Shown here: piece after piece, positions 8,808-17,295 of the stretch
Layout of the letters: every line of letters starts with the position of its first letter
How positions within the stretch are numbered: position 1 is the stretch's first letter
NCBI GenBank assembly: GCA_000702025.1
Contig: JNKJ01000007.1
Span: 248,001 to 312,000 of the forward strand
Length of the DNA stretch: 64,000 nt
DNA from: Blautia schinkii DSM 10518
GTDB taxonomy: Bacteria > Bacillota > Clostridia > Lachnospirales > Lachnospiraceae
Direction of reading: 5' to 3'
Made by a program: the position numbers and the translations under genes
The notes under the pieces: generated by a model
Databases searched by the model: none
The model's input: the letters and a program-made list of their open reading frames with translations, nothing else
Told to the model about the DNA's origin: nothing

Positions 8808-8824
8808 AATAGGTAATACCTATT
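8808..8824 (+). promoter_or_regulatory. Palindromic operator, probably for the GntR regulator
   Basis: AATAGGT-AAT-ACCTATT is a perfect inverted repeat placed about 16 bases after the -10 box, overlapping the expected transcript start. The GT...AC core is compatible with GntR/HutC operators, and the operon's second gene is a GntR/UTRA regulator. Binding is inferred, not shown. Confidence 0.5.
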
Positions 8825-8845
8825 ACTTATTAGGAGGACGAAGAG

Positions 8846-9328
8846 ATGAGTTATCAGGATCATGCATATTATCTGAGAAGGGCGATTGAGATTTCCAAGG
8901 AGTCAAGAGCTTCCGGTAATACACCGTTTGGCGCTCTGCTGGTAGATGCAGAAGGAAATATCATTATGGAACAGCAGAATATTGAGATTACAGAAAAAAT
9001 CTGTACAGGCCATGCGGAAGCTACCTTAGCTGCGAGAGCTTCCCATGAGTATTCCAGAGATTTTCTTAAGGACTGCACACTGTATACCACAGCAGAGCCA
9101 TGTGCGATGTGTGCGGGAGCAATCTACTGGGCCAATATCGGCCGGGTTGTATATGGGATGACGGAACGTCGGCTGCTGGAGCTGACGGGAAGCAATGAGC
9201 AGAATCCAACATTTGATCTGCCGTGTCGGGAAGTTTTTGCAAGAGGCCAGAGAAAAATCGAGGTTGTGGGACCGATCGAGGAAGTGGAAGTGGAGGCAGC
9301 GAAAGTCCACGAAGGGTACTGGGACTAA
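8846..9328 (+). CDS. Nucleoside/purine deaminase of the cytidine-deaminase fold
   Basis: A 160-residue zinc hydrolase of the CDA/TadA/guanine-deaminase fold. The zinc and proton-transfer residues are HAE (His56, Glu58) and PCAMC (Cys86, Cys89). The N-terminal SGNTPFGALLVD and the long C-terminal extension VEAAKVHEGYWD resemble guanine deaminase or generic nucleoside deaminases more than tRNA-editing TadA. The ATG at 8846 follows AGGAGG by about 9 bases. As the first gene of an operon with a GntR regulator and a Nup-type nucleoside importer, it most likely deaminates imported purine or pyrimidine compounds in the cytoplasm. The exact base or nucleoside is not determined. Confidence 0.88.
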   Translation: MSYQDHAYYLRRAIEISKESRASGNTPFGALLVDAEGNIIMEQQNIEITEKICTGHAEATLAARASHEYSRDFLKDCTLYTTAEPCAMCAGAIYWANIGRVVYGMTERRLLELTGSNEQNPTFDLPCREVFARGQRKIEVVGPIEEVEVEAAKVHEGYWD

Positions 9329-9334
9329 GCTCCT

Positions 9335-10147
9335 ATGGATGTGACTGTGAACAAAATCAATACACTCCCACGATCCCAGCAGGCAAAAGAAGCAATCCAG
9401 CAGTATATCCAGAACATGGATCTGAAGCAGGGGACGAAGCTGCCCAGAGAAGAAGTCATGGCAGAGATGCTTGGAGTCAGCCGGATTACGGTGCGCAAAG
9501 CATTTGATGATCTGGCGGCAGAAGGGAAAATATTCCGGCAACAGGGACGAGGTACCTTTGTCAATGTAGATTCCCTGAATATGAAAGTAACCTTTAATCC
9601 AGTGATGGAGTTCACACAAATGATACAGGAGAGCGGATATACTCCGTCTATGAAAATGCTCAATCTGCAGATTTTATCCGGGCATAAAGAGATACGTGAA
9701 TTGCTGCATTTATCTGAGGAAGATAAGCTGATACGGGCAGATAAAGCGTTTTTTGCGGACGATATGCTCTGTGTACTCAGCACAGACTTTTATGGGATGT
9801 CTCTGGCGGGAGGAGAAGAATCTTTTACCCAATTATCTCATTATGACAAGTCTGTTTTTCCTTATATTTATGAAAAATCAGGGCGTGAAATAGTGTGGGA
9901 TAAGGTAGAAATTGATACGGTTATCTCTACAGATATTAAGGATTTTGCGAAATATCTGAAGGAAATGAACATTGGAATACGTCCGTATCTGTATCTGAAA
10001 GAGATTAATTACGGCGAAGATAACGAGCCTATGATTTACGTGGAAGAATATATTGATACAAGTATTATCAAATATAATATGATACGCCAGAAGAATATTC
10101 ATTATGGAAAGCTGGAGGCTATCAGCGGGCGGCAGGAGGAGGTATAA
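9335..10147 (+). CDS. GntR-family regulator with UTRA ligand-binding domain
   Basis: A 270-residue HutC-subfamily repressor. The winged helix covers about residues 10-75, with GVSRITVRKAFDDLAAEGKI and RQQGRGTFV; the UTRA ligand-binding domain covers about 95-260. It starts 6 bases after the deaminase stop and has no clear Shine-Dalgarno site, which suggests translational coupling. Its place between the deaminase and importer genes, plus the palindrome over the operon's predicted start site, points to autogenous control of nucleoside uptake and deamination. The inducer is presumably a nucleoside, base or breakdown product. Confidence 0.88.
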   Translation: MDVTVNKINTLPRSQQAKEAIQQYIQNMDLKQGTKLPREEVMAEMLGVSRITVRKAFDDLAAEGKIFRQQGRGTFVNVDSLNMKVTFNPVMEFTQMIQESGYTPSMKMLNLQILSGHKEIRELLHLSEEDKLIRADKAFFADDMLCVLSTDFYGMSLAGGEESFTQLSHYDKSVFPYIYEKSGREIVWDKVEIDTVISTDIKDFAKYLKEMNIGIRPYLYLKEINYGEDNEPMIYVEEYIDTSIIKYNMIRQKNIHYGKLEAISGRQEEV

Positions 10148-10192
10148 TGCCTTCTCCCCGGCCGGGAAACGTTGTGAAACAGGAGGTGTACG

Positions 10193-11704
10193 ATGGAAGA
10201 AATACTAAGAATGTCAAACATTTCCAAGCAGTTTGGCGAGGTTTTTGCCAACAAAAATGTGAATTTAGACATTCGCAAAGGAGAGGTACATACACTTCTG
10301 GGTGAGAATGGAGCAGGTAAAAGTACGCTGATGAATATCCTCATCGGGCTTTACCAGCCATCAGGCGGGGAGATTTATCTCCGTGGGAAAAAGGTTTCAA
10401 TAGACTCTCCCAGAACAGCAGTAAAGCTTGGTATTGGTATGGTGCATCAGCATTTTATGCTGGTGGAGGCAATGACTGTTTTTGACAATATTATCCTTGG
10501 TGTTACCCATGATAAATCATTTTTTATCAACAGAGATAAGCTGAAAAAGGAAATCCTGGAGCTCTCAGAGAAGTATGGACTGGATATTGAGCTTGATAAG
10601 GAGATTACCGAGATTTCCGTCGGAGCCCAGCAGAGAGTGGAGATTCTGAAAGCGCTCTACCGGGGTGCGGAGCTTCTGGTTTTGGATGAGCCTACAGCGG
10701 CACTTACGGACATTGAGGTGCAGGGCTTGTTCCAGATCATCCACAAGCTGAAGGAAGAAAATAAGTCCGTTATTTTTATTTCCCATAAAATGAGGGAGGT
10801 TCTGGAGGTCAGTGACCGTGTTACGATCCTGCGCGCAGGGGAGGCTGTCTGTACCCTTAACCGGGATGAAACAACAGGAACTGAGCTTGCGAACCTGATG
10901 ATCGGCAGGGAGATGACACCCAGTATATATGAAAAGAAAGACGGGGCAGAGGAAAGTGTGCTGGAGCTTAAAGATGTGGATTATCACAAAAATAATAAGC
11001 ACAACGGACTGAATCATGTATCTCTTTGTGTGAAAAAAGGAGAGATTGTAGGGATTGCCGGAGTAGACGGAAACGGGCAGTCTCAGCTTGCTCAGGTGGC
11101 AACCGGTGTGCTGGCTCCTGAGGACGGGAGTGTGATCCTGAAATCAAAAAAAGTGACAAAGTTTTCTCCGAAAGCCTTTATTGATGCCAAGGTCGCCAAC
11201 ATCCCGGAGGACAGAAATAAGATGGGACTTGTAGGCAACATGTCAGTGGAAGAAAACCTGGTTCTTAAGGCAACAGAGGATGACCGTTTCTCTAAGGGAA
11301 AGGGATTTTTCCTAAAGAAAAAGGCTATCCATGAGTATGCGCTTAAGCTTCAGAAAAAGAATGATATCCGTTGTTCATCTGTGATGCAGGAAGCAAGAAA
11401 TCTCTCCGGCGGTAATCAGCAGAAGATTATTCTGGCAAGAGAGCTTGATGAGAATCCTGACCTTATGGTTGCTGTGCATCCTACCCGTGGACTTGATATC
11501 GGAGCTACAGGATATGTCCATGACTGTATGATCGAAGCTCGGGACGCAGGCTGCGGAATCCTGCTTATCAGTGCCGATTTTGATGAAATATTAAAGCTTT
11601 CGGACAGGATTATTGTTATGTTTGAGGGACAGGTTATGGGAGAATACAGCGGAAAGAATCCTCCTATCGAAGAGATTTCTTTAGCAATGGCAGGAAAGGA
11701 ATAA
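10193..11704 (+). CDS. Nup/BMP-type nucleoside ABC importer, double ATP-binding protein
   Basis: A 503-residue ATPase with two fused nucleotide-binding domains (about residues 1-240 and 255-503), as in ribose/nucleoside importers such as B. subtilis NupO. The first Walker A is GENGAGKST (around residue 40) with LVLDEPTAALTD as Walker B. The second half has a degenerate Walker A (GVDGNGQSQ) but a good signature (NLSGGNQQK) and HPTRGLDIGA. This asymmetry is normal for the family. The ATG at 10193 has AGGAGGTG upstream. It couples to the two permeases and binding protein that follow. Confidence 0.92.
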   Translation: MEEILRMSNISKQFGEVFANKNVNLDIRKGEVHTLLGENGAGKSTLMNILIGLYQPSGGEIYLRGKKVSIDSPRTAVKLGIGMVHQHFMLVEAMTVFDNIILGVTHDKSFFINRDKLKKEILELSEKYGLDIELDKEITEISVGAQQRVEILKALYRGAELLVLDEPTAALTDIEVQGLFQIIHKLKEENKSVIFISHKMREVLEVSDRVTILRAGEAVCTLNRDETTGTELANLMIGREMTPSIYEKKDGAEESVLELKDVDYHKNNKHNGLNHVSLCVKKGEIVGIAGVDGNGQSQLAQVATGVLAPEDGSVILKSKKVTKFSPKAFIDAKVANIPEDRNKMGLVGNMSVEENLVLKATEDDRFSKGKGFFLKKKAIHEYALKLQKKNDIRCSSVMQEARNLSGGNQQKIILARELDENPDLMVAVHPTRGLDIGATGYVHDCMIEARDAGCGILLISADFDEILKLSDRIIVMFEGQVMGEYSGKNPPIEEISLAMAGKE

Positions 11705-11708
11705 AGGC

Positions 11709-12776
11709 ATGAAGACGAAGAATAATTTAATAAAAATACTGATTCCCGTGCTTTCGATTCTTGCAGCCTTTGTGATTGGCGGGATTATTATTGTCTGTCT
11801 TGGTAAGAATCCGCTGGAGGCATACGGGTTTCTGTTTAAGGGAGCGTTGGGCAAACCTTCCAAGATTGCTCAGACACTTGAGGTGGCAAGTCCGCTGATA
11901 TTTACCGGCCTGGCTGCGTCGTTTGCGTATAAGTGCGGTATGTTTAACCTGGGTGGCGAGGGACAGTTTATCATGGGCTCTATCGTGAGTATTGTGGTAA
12001 GCACCCAGACAGGAATCACCGGAGTACCGGCTATTATCATCAGTGTTATCTGCGGAGCTCTTGCAGGCGGAATCTGGGGTGCGATTCCCGGTATCCTTAA
12101 GATAACAAGAGGCTTAAATGAGATGATCGTGAGCATTATGCTCAATTATGTAGCTACACTATTTATGGGGTGTGTTTTTACAAATATCTTGCGAGACGGC
12201 AGTGTGCCGCAGACACCCGCGGTTCCGAAGGAGTCCCAGCTTTCCAATATTGCGGATGGATTCCGGGTGCATTACGGTGTGGTAATCGCTATCATACTGG
12301 CAGTGATTATCTATTATTTTATGTTTTACACTTCAAAAGGATTTAAGCTTCGTGCAGTGGGAATGAACCCTACAGCAGCACGTTTTAACGGTTTTGCAGT
12401 GAACAAGATCATTCTTGCAGCGTTTATTTGTTCCGGTGCTGTTGCGGGACTTGGCGGAAGTATTGAGCTTCATGGAAAGCAGTTCCGGCTCATGCAGGGA
12501 TATGGCGCGGGCTTCGGTTTTGACGGTGTGGCGATTGCTTTGATCGCGCAGTTGAATCCAATCGGAACGGTGATCGTGGCGATATTCTTCGGCATTCTGC
12601 GTAAGGGCGCAAGCACGCTGCAGGCTGGTATGAAGATTCCTACCTCAGTGGTGGATATCATTCAGGCACTGGTCATTGTTTTTGCGGTTGCGGGTACTGC
12701 ATTGGTACGTCTGCCGCAGGTACAGCAGTTCTTCCGTGTACATTTTTCCGGTAAAAGAAGGGGGGCAGAGAGCTAA
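11709..12776 (+). CDS. Nucleoside ABC importer permease (NupP-like)
   Basis: A 355-residue inner membrane permease of the BPL/RbsC-like family with about nine hydrophobic segments. Typical motifs are TGLAASFAYKCGMFNLGGEGQ and GLNEMIVSIMLNY near the cytoplasmic loops, and GMNPTAARFNGFAVNKI, the region that contacts the ATPase. It starts 4 bases after the ATPase stop and shares one base with the next permease (TAATG), so the three are translated together. It should form a heterodimer with the downstream permease. Confidence 0.9.
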   Translation: MKTKNNLIKILIPVLSILAAFVIGGIIIVCLGKNPLEAYGFLFKGALGKPSKIAQTLEVASPLIFTGLAASFAYKCGMFNLGGEGQFIMGSIVSIVVSTQTGITGVPAIIISVICGALAGGIWGAIPGILKITRGLNEMIVSIMLNYVATLFMGCVFTNILRDGSVPQTPAVPKESQLSNIADGFRVHYGVVIAIILAVIIYYFMFYTSKGFKLRAVGMNPTAARFNGFAVNKIILAAFICSGAVAGLGGSIELHGKQFRLMQGYGAGFGFDGVAIALIAQLNPIGTVIVAIFFGILRKGASTLQAGMKIPTSVVDIIQALVIVFAVAGTALVRLPQVQQFFRVHFSGKRRGAES

Positions 12777-13717
12777 TGGAAGCGATAATGAATGTGAATT
12801 TCTTCGTGCAGTTATTTTTGTCCACCATCCGTATGGCTACCCCAATCCTGCTGGTAGCAATGGCAGAGCTATATTCTGAGCGGGCCGGACTGGTAAATAT
12901 CGGGCTTGATGGTATCATGTCCATGGGGGCTTTGATTGGCTTCCTTTTCGGATATATGACAGGTAATCCGGTACTTGGAATTCTGGCTGGTGCGCTTGCC
13001 GGAATTGCTGTAAATATGATCTATGCTTTCTGTACGATTACGCTGTGTGCAGAACAGATTGTGTATGGTATGGCGATTAATATTTTTGCTCCGGCGCTGG
13101 CTTCCTTTATCTACAGAGCGTATTTTTCGGATACCTCTACTGTAGTTCAGGGTATTTCCATGAAGCCGGTTGCGATACCGCTTTTGAGCCAGATACCGAT
13201 TATTGGACCGCTGTTTTTCAACCATCCGGTTTTGGTATATTTAGCGTATTTACTTGTTCCGGTTACGGCAGTTTTCTTGAATAAGACAAAGGCCGGACTG
13301 AATTTTAAGGCAGTGGGAGAGTATCCTAAGGCGGCTGAAACTCTGGGTGTTAATGTTATCCGTCAGAAGTATCTTGCAAGCACGATCTGTGGTGCATTGG
13401 CAGGAATCGGTGGTGCTTATTTGACAATCTGTTATACGAGTACCTATTCGGAGGGGATTGTAGCAGGGCGTGGATTTATTGCTCTGTCAGCAGTTATTTT
13501 CGGGCGCTGGATGCCGGGCGGAGTTATGCTTGCCTGTCTGCTGTTCGGCTTCTGTGATGCAATCCAGATTCGTCTGCAGCTTTTAAGTCCGGGTACACCG
13601 TACCAGCTTTTACAGATGATTCCGTATCTGTGTACGCTTGTCGTGCTGGTAATATTCGGTATCAAAAAGAGCGGGCCAAAGGCAAACGGGAAGCCGTATT
13701 TCCGTGAGGAAAGATAA
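12776..13717 (+). CDS. Nucleoside ABC importer permease (NupQ-like)
   Basis: A 313-residue second permease of the same importer, with about eight membrane segments. It has the family signatures LYSERAGLVNIGLDGIMSMGA and VGEYPKAAETLGVNVIRQKY. The start codon overlaps the stop of the first permease by one base; an in-frame ATG at 12788 is a possible alternative. With the preceding permease it forms the translocation channel for nucleosides delivered by the BMP-family binding protein encoded next. Confidence 0.9.
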   Translation: MEAIMNVNFFVQLFLSTIRMATPILLVAMAELYSERAGLVNIGLDGIMSMGALIGFLFGYMTGNPVLGILAGALAGIAVNMIYAFCTITLCAEQIVYGMAINIFAPALASFIYRAYFSDTSTVVQGISMKPVAIPLLSQIPIIGPLFFNHPVLVYLAYLLVPVTAVFLNKTKAGLNFKAVGEYPKAAETLGVNVIRQKYLASTICGALAGIGGAYLTICYTSTYSEGIVAGRGFIALSAVIFGRWMPGGVMLACLLFGFCDAIQIRLQLLSPGTPYQLLQMIPYLCTLVVLVIFGIKKSGPKANGKPYFREER

Positions 13718-13780
13718 GCTTGGCAGGAGTGAAATCTCCTTCCCATAAAAAAGTTTAAAAATTTAAAGGAGGAAATAACA

Positions 13781-14755
13781 ATGAAAAAAAGAACAGGTGC
13801 AATCATGCTGGCAGTTTCTCTGGCAGTGGGAACTATCACAGTACCAACAGTAAGCGTAGCGGCAGAGGGTGATTACAAGATCGCAATGCTTCTGGATTCA
13901 TCCATTTCTGACGGCGGATGGGGCGCAAGCTGCTATCAGGCTATGGTGGATGCGGCAGAGGAAATGGGCTGGGAAACAGCCTACACAGACAATGTAGCCA
14001 CCTCTGATTTCACTACAGTTATGACAGATTATGCGGACCTTGAGTACAATCTGATTTTTGCGCCGGGTAACGAGTATACTGACGCAGTTATCCAGGTTTC
14101 CGAGGAATATCCGGACACATATTTCTGTCTTTTAAACGGCGCTGTGGAAACAGATAACGTGATTTCTGTTATGCCTGATGCAGAGCAGATTGGATATCTT
14201 GCAGGTGCGCTTGCAGGACTGATGACTCAGACAAATAATGTAGGATTTATCGGCGGCATGGAGATTGATACAACCAAAACGAAGCTTGACAGCTACGAAG
14301 CAGCAGTGAAAAAAGTGAACCCGGATATCAATGTAAGCTCCGCATATGCAGGCTCCTATGATGATGCTGCAAAGGGAAAAGAGATTGCAAATTCCATGAT
14401 TTCTACTTATGATGTGGATGTAATGTTCGGTGATGCAAGTGCAGTGGATACAGGTGCAAGAGAAGCGCTTGCAGATATGGAAAATAAATTCTCCATCGGA
14501 CAGCCTGGCGATTTAGGCTCCGCTGATGATGAGGTAATCATCTGCTCTGTTGTTACAGATAATGCAGCTCTTGTTAAAGAGTGTATGGAAGCAGTTGAGG
14601 CCGGAGAATATGGAAATAAGACTGTTTTTGGAAATCTTGATGACGGATGTCTTAAGGTTGGTACATTCAGTGATAAGCTGGTTTCCAAGGAAATCCAGGA
14701 TAAGTATATGGAACTGGTAGAACAGATTAAAGCCGGAACTTTTATTGAGAAATAA
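13781..14755 (+). CDS. BMP-family nucleoside-binding protein, secreted without lipobox
   Basis: A 324-residue periplasmic-binding-type protein of the BMP/Med family. It begins with a Sec signal peptide (MKKRTGAIMLAVSLAV..., probable cleavage after SVAA near residue 28). There is no cysteine and so no lipobox, which is unusual for an ABC binding protein of a monoderm bacterium. The mature protein has the family features DGGWGASCYQAMVDA, a Gly-rich GFIGGME segment and YAGSYDDAAKG. The ATG at 13781 follows AGGAGG. As last gene of the salvage operon it presumably captures nucleosides at the cell surface; how it is retained there is unclear. Confidence 0.88.
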   Translation: MKKRTGAIMLAVSLAVGTITVPTVSVAAEGDYKIAMLLDSSISDGGWGASCYQAMVDAAEEMGWETAYTDNVATSDFTTVMTDYADLEYNLIFAPGNEYTDAVIQVSEEYPDTYFCLLNGAVETDNVISVMPDAEQIGYLAGALAGLMTQTNNVGFIGGMEIDTTKTKLDSYEAAVKKVNPDINVSSAYAGSYDDAAKGKEIANSMISTYDVDVMFGDASAVDTGAREALADMENKFSIGQPGDLGSADDEVIICSVVTDNAALVKECMEAVEAGEYGNKTVFGNLDDGCLKVGTFSDKLVSKEIQDKYMELVEQIKAGTFIEK

Positions 14756-14945
14756 AAGTAGGTGATAAGATAACTGTAAAAGGGCTTCTTTGGCAGATTA
14801 AGATTTGCGGAGGGCAGTTTAAGGGCACGGTGCTTGTTGGCATCGTGCTTTTTGGCGCGCGCGGCGGGCGTATGGGCGCATGTACTAATGATACAAAGGG
14901 ACGAAATAAGATTTTGCAAATGTAGAGACAAATGCAGAAACAGAA

Positions 14946-14977
14946 AAACAGCTGCAGATAAAAATCTGCAGCTGTTT
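14946..14977 (+). terminator. Perfect 14-bp hairpin terminator
   Basis: AAACAGCTGCAGAT and ATCTGCAGCTGTTT pair perfectly around AAAA. The T-tail is short on the plus strand and stronger on the minus strand, so it could work in both directions. Confidence 0.75.
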
Positions 14978-15052
14978 GAGTATATGAATTTTGTTCAAAA
15001 ATCTCTTTCTTGTTGTAATTATAATACCACAAATCAGTGGTTTTTTCAAGTC

Positions 15053-15081
15053 TTGTAATGATATTGCGGCGGCCTTATAAT
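15053..15081 (+). promoter_or_regulatory. Promoter of the DUF6323 gene
   Basis: TTGTAA (15053-15058), 17-base spacer, perfect TATAAT (15076-15081). The predicted start falls only about 15 bases before the start codon, giving a very short leader. Confidence 0.55.
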
Positions 15082-15103
15082 GCGCTCACAAGGAGGTATG
15101 ATT

Positions 15104-15646
15104 ATGGGGAAAAATGTATTTGAGGCACTGCAGGCGGCACGTAAAGAGGAGGAACTGGCAGTGCTTCTTTCGTGTAATGAGAGAAGCGTTGCATATGGAC
15201 TTTCCCTTACCAGGGAGGAGGCGCAGGAGCTGGCTTTATGCCGGAATGAATCGTTGAAGAAGTTTCAAAGAGTGGAGCTCGGGAAGGGAATGCTGGATAA
15301 ACTGATTGATGTGTTTTGTGATTCTCAATATCTGCAGCAGGATAATTATTTGGAGACGCTGGAGGAACTGCAGGAAATTTTCTATGAGTTTAAGAATCTT
15401 TCTAATGACAAGCTTACGGATGATGAGCTTCTGAATTTCATGAAGGAGCAGTTTGAAGGAGTGTGTTATGGGGATACGGAATACTTGGAGGGAACGTGTC
15501 TTTCCAGGTTTGCTGAGGCTATCCGTTCGGGATATGAAGGTTATGAGGCAACGGAGGGCAGGGGCGAATATGAAAACTTCACTGAGGAGAAAAGGTGGGA
15601 TAAGGAGCTGTATATGGAGGCGCTGAAGGACTTGTGCTGGAGGTGA
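15104..15646 (+). CDS. DUF6323 family protein
   Basis: A 180-residue acidic, probably helical protein of the clostridial DUF6323 family, which has no known function. Recognisable parts are NERSVAYGLSLTREEAQEL and DVFCDSQYLQQDNYLETLEELQEIFYEFKN. Of two close ATGs, the one at 15104 has AGGAGG at the right distance (7 bases); the one at 15098 is too close. The gene is followed by DUF6179, and the two families typically travel together, implying that the proteins act in one process or complex. No catalytic motif or membrane segment is visible. Confidence 0.8.
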   Translation: MGKNVFEALQAARKEEELAVLLSCNERSVAYGLSLTREEAQELALCRNESLKKFQRVELGKGMLDKLIDVFCDSQYLQQDNYLETLEELQEIFYEFKNLSNDKLTDDELLNFMKEQFEGVCYGDTEYLEGTCLSRFAEAIRSGYEGYEATEGRGEYENFTEEKRWDKELYMEALKDLCWR

Positions 15647-15649
15647 AGT

Positions 15650-15795
15650 GTCTGGAATGATGGTGAAATGTGTGTCTGGAAGGCTTTGGGCTGTACAGCT
15701 TGGTCTGGTTGATTTGGCGCAGAGCTTGACAGGAGGATTTTGGACTGGTGAGACAGTTTCGTTGTGACAGGTGAATTTTAGGCTGATAGGAGGGT
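15650..15795 (+). repeat. Weak degenerate repeat between DUF6323 and DUF6179 genes
   Basis: The 155-base gap is made of loosely related segments of about 20 bases around GGTGAAATGTG and CTGGTCTGG-like cores. It is the weakest case of the gene-end repeats in the window. Confidence 0.35.
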
Positions 15796-15801
15796 TTTGA
15801 T

Positions 15802-16404
15802 ATGAATTATGAAATGGAGGAGCTTCTGCCGATCGTGGCGGAATTGGCTGATAAATATACCTCAAAAGAGAGTACCTCGATACCTTATGAGACAGCGCAG
15901 ATGCTTATGGGGGCTGTGATTTATTGTATCAGGGAGTATTGGAGGGATGAGGAGAGTAAGGCTGGAATCATAGCGGCTGACGGCGGTAATCTTCCGGATG
16001 CGAGGCTGGCTTATGAGAAAGGGTATGAGCTGGTATTGAAGAAAACACGGCTGGCGAAAGCTCTATATGATGAAATAATTGCTGATTTTGAGGACTATGG
16101 ATGTAGGAATTACAGTGACACGATTCGGCTCGGAATGCCGCAGTTTTTCCTTCGTTATGATGCCAGATTTTCACCGCAGGATCATTTGCTTACTCTGGAT
16201 TATCCGTGTATGGGCGGGCTGATTCAGGAAAGCGGGGTGGATTTAATTTTTGAATATCTGAAGAAAATCCGGGAAGAGCAGAGGATATTGGAAACGTTTG
16301 AACCTGAGGAGGTCAGAGAGATTTTAGAGGAGGCCTGTCCGGAGTATGAGGAGTTGTTTTTTGATAATATTTGTGAGGCAGTCTTGCGGCGTAGTGGGGA
16401 ATGA
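15802..16404 (+). CDS. DUF6179 family protein
   Basis: A 200-residue protein of the DUF6179 family, partner of DUF6323. Landmarks are SIPYETAQMLMGAVIYCIREY, the DYGCRNYSDTI segment and FLRYDARFSPQDHLLTLDYP. AGGAGG lies about 8 bases before the ATG at 15802. The C-terminal end (FDNICEAVLRRSGE) differs from what the second partial copy at 17020-17133 encodes, and its last bases abut the antisense Rpn remnant. The gene end may therefore have been rewritten by an insertion or recombination event. Function unknown. Confidence 0.78.
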   Translation: MNYEMEELLPIVAELADKYTSKESTSIPYETAQMLMGAVIYCIREYWRDEESKAGIIAADGGNLPDARLAYEKGYELVLKKTRLAKALYDEIIADFEDYGCRNYSDTIRLGMPQFFLRYDARFSPQDHLLTLDYPCMGGLIQESGVDLIFEYLKKIREEQRILETFEPEEVREILEEACPEYEELFFDNICEAVLRRSGE

Positions 16405-16820
16405 GAGATAGGCAGTAAGCTTCAAAACTTCCTTGGTAAGCCGGATTCCTTCTAGAGTACCTTCTTGCCTGCCTTTTTTAATTCCATCCTCCATGAGCAT
16501 CTGTCCTAATAAAGTCATTGCAATCTCCTCCTTTAATACATCTAAGTCCTCCTGCGTCAAAAACTTTGCGGCCAATGCATATAAGACCGCCTGCATTTTC
16601 CGTATATCCTCCCCGGCAATGCCGGGATAATCTCTCTTCAGCCAACGAAAACTTTGGCGGATCCTCTCCTTTTCTGACATATCACCGCCCATCAGCGGAG
16701 TAAGAAGCAGAGGAACCAAATCCGTCTTTTCAAGGTCATGCAGGTATCTGTCTCTATTATAGTATAATAAAAAATACAGACAACGGTTTTGTTGTTTTTT
16801 ACATTTACCTTATTTTCACC
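16405..16820 (-). pseudogene. Remnant of an Rpn-type (PD-(D/E)XK, transposase-like) nuclease gene
   Basis: On the minus strand, about 135 codons encode the C-terminal half of an Rpn/YhgA-like protein: YLHDLEKTDLVPLLLTPLMG, then FRWLKRDYPGIAGEDIRKMQ, then MLMEDGIKKGRQEGTLEG. These tails are typical of recombination-promoting nucleases. The N-terminal nuclease domain is missing, the frame is closed upstream by a stop near 16820, and downstream the similarity stops where it meets the 3' end of DUF6179. There is no start codon with a ribosome site. The family call rests on motif recognition only. Confidence 0.55.
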
Positions 16821-17019
16821 TTATATTTTCTCACGGAAAAAGTTTGCCCGAAACGGACATGAAATTTGGTTCAGAAGAATCTGATAGATATTGATATTAA
16901 AACCATACTACAACAGCGACACCCTGCAAAACCGCCGTTGCCTGTTGAAATTACTATACCATTCTAAGCGTCAAACGTAAAGTGCCATTTATGTATCTGT
17001 GTTTAAAAAAATAAACTGT
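16821..17019. other. AT-rich stretch beside the Rpn remnant
   Basis: No gene, hairpin or recognisable element is seen. Base composition is clearly lower in GC than the neighbours, consistent with decayed inserted DNA. Confidence 0.4.
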
Positions 17020-17133
17020 TTGAAGAAAATCCGGGAAGAGCAGAGGATACTGGAAACGTTCGAGCTGGAGGAAATCCGGGAGGAGCTTGAGGAGGCCTGC
17101 CAGGAGTATGAAGAGCTGTGTTTCGCAAGATGA
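17020..17133 (+). pseudogene. Duplicated 3' fragment of the DUF6179 gene
   Basis: About 37 codons reading KKIREEQRILETFELEEIRE to ...EYEELCFAR and a stop. They closely match residues 153-188 of the upstream DUF6179 protein (KKIREEQRILETFEPEEVRE). The copy starts mid-gene, has no start signal and differs at several positions, so it is an old duplicate or the displaced original end of the gene. Confidence 0.75.
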
Positions 17134-17216
17134 GTCAGCAGTTATGAATAATGCACAAATTTCACACTAAAATCTCATAAGAATACACCAAAAAAACGGA
17201 AAACCACAAAAAACAG

Positions 17217-17245
17217 TTGACGCAGGGCACCGTGGATGTTAGGAT
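17217..17245 (+). promoter_or_regulatory. Promoter of the LacI-type regulator gene
   Basis: TTGACG (17217-17222), 17-base spacer, TAGGAT (17240-17245). Confidence 0.55.
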
Positions 17246-17255
17246 AGCAATTGTA

Positions 17256-17271
17256 AGGAAAGCCTTTTCCT
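17256..17271 (+). promoter_or_regulatory. LacI-type operator, autoregulatory site
   Basis: AGGAAAGCCTTTTCCT, a near-perfect palindrome just after the -10 box of the regulator gene. The same 16-mer with one change recurs at 18349-18364 ahead of the sugar operon. Confidence 0.6.
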
Positions 17272-17295
17272 AACACATAGCGAGGAGACGAAAAG

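Larger units (their letters stand above)
14756..15103 (+). other. Intergenic region after the nucleoside operon
   Basis: No convincing gene in about 348 bases. It holds a GC-rich stretch near 14850-14880, a long perfect hairpin and the promoter of the DUF6323 gene. Confidence 0.5.
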
